Virus record (IMG/VR): IMGVR_UViG_3300000116_000092 | Location: 3,666 to 33,677 of that record | DNA from: a virus | DNA: 30,012 bases | Direction: 5' to 3' (one strand) | Part shown: positions 29,948 through 30,012 of the stretch, piece by piece | Numbering within the stretch: the stretch's first letter is position 1 | How the letters are laid out: each line of letters starts with the position of its first letter | Notes under the pieces: generated by a model | Seen by the model: only the letters and a program-made list of their open reading frames with translations | Databases searched by the model: none | What the model was told of the DNA's origin: nothing | Position numbers and translations under genes: made by a program

Positions 29948-30012
29948 TGGCAACGACTATTAATTCCTCATCTTTAGATTTTGATGCGATCAAAAACAAT
30001 CTAAAGACATAT
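29947..30012 (+). CDS. 6: Baseplate wedge gp6, N-terminus only
   Basis: The ATG at 29947 overlaps the gp25 stop, and 22 codons are visible before the window ends. The reading (MATTINSSSLDFDAIKNNLKTY) resembles the start of marine gp6 homologues, where 'LDFD-x-IK-x-NL' leads to a conserved 'FSDYDFEGS' block beyond this window. gp25-gp6 order is the same as in other marine T4-like phages. Too short for a firm call. Confidence 0.6.
   Translation, partial: MATTINSSSLDFDAIKNNLKTY

Noticed and set aside
1-30012. CRISPR arrays, tRNAs, insertion sequences, integrase or att sites
   Set aside because: I looked for regularly spaced repeats, cloverleaf-like sequences, transposase motifs and terminal repeats and saw none; the only clear direct repeat is the promoter cassette.

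Overview
The window is part of a T4-like myovirus genome (Caudoviricetes, T4 superfamily), most like the marine exo-T-even, cyanophage and pelagiphage type. The evidence is a run of T4 homologues: gp33, gp32, gp29, gp51, gp26, gp54, gp2, gp4, gp48, gp53, gp27, a divided gp5, gp25 and the start of gp6. T4-type late promoters (TATAAATA) sit in front of several of them, and early-type promoters close to the sigma70 consensus also occur. Genes are packed with ATGA and TAATG overlaps. The host cannot be named from the sequence; the promoters suggest a Gram-negative bacterium with a standard sigma70, and a spanin pair fits that. I saw no photosynthesis genes, tRNAs, CRISPR arrays or insertion sequences.

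Region 1 (1-8235, + strand) is accessory. It holds a tightly coupled set of sugar-transfer genes: a GT9-like enzyme, three GT25-like paralogues, two GT-A enzymes with DxD motifs, and a DUF115/sialyltransferase-like protein. Interleaved are a radical SAM/SPASM enzyme, a methyltransferase and a GroES-like co-chaperonin. A likely overlapping spanin pair, an SNase-type nuclease and small proteins follow. This looks like a glycan-building or glycan-modifying island of unknown target.

Region 2 (8231-10305) starts with a perfect late promoter and a P-loop kinase-like gene. Its N-terminus resembles the capsid-targeting sequence of T4 internal proteins, so the product may be packaged and injected. Two minus-strand genes of unknown function converge on it.

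Region 3 (10320-14473) is an early-type region of many small genes, several of them single-pass membrane peptides. It is driven by sigma70-type promoters, including a duplicated promoter-leader cassette. It ends with an SH3-like small protein, a conserved basic protein and the late transcription coactivator gp33.

Region 4 (14481-21006) opens with gp32 under overlapping early and late promoters and closed by a strong terminator. Converging on it from the minus strand is a tail/head-completion operon: gp4, a sulfotransferase, gp2-like, gp54-like, gp26, gp51 and the tape measure gp29. A canonical -1 frameshift site joins gp26 to gp51.

Region 5 (21006-30012, + strand) is the baseplate operon: gp48, gp53, gp27, then a spike divided over three genes (OB fold plus degenerate lysozyme domain; amidase; beta-helix), an unknown virion-type protein, gp25 under its own late promoter, and the first codons of gp6.
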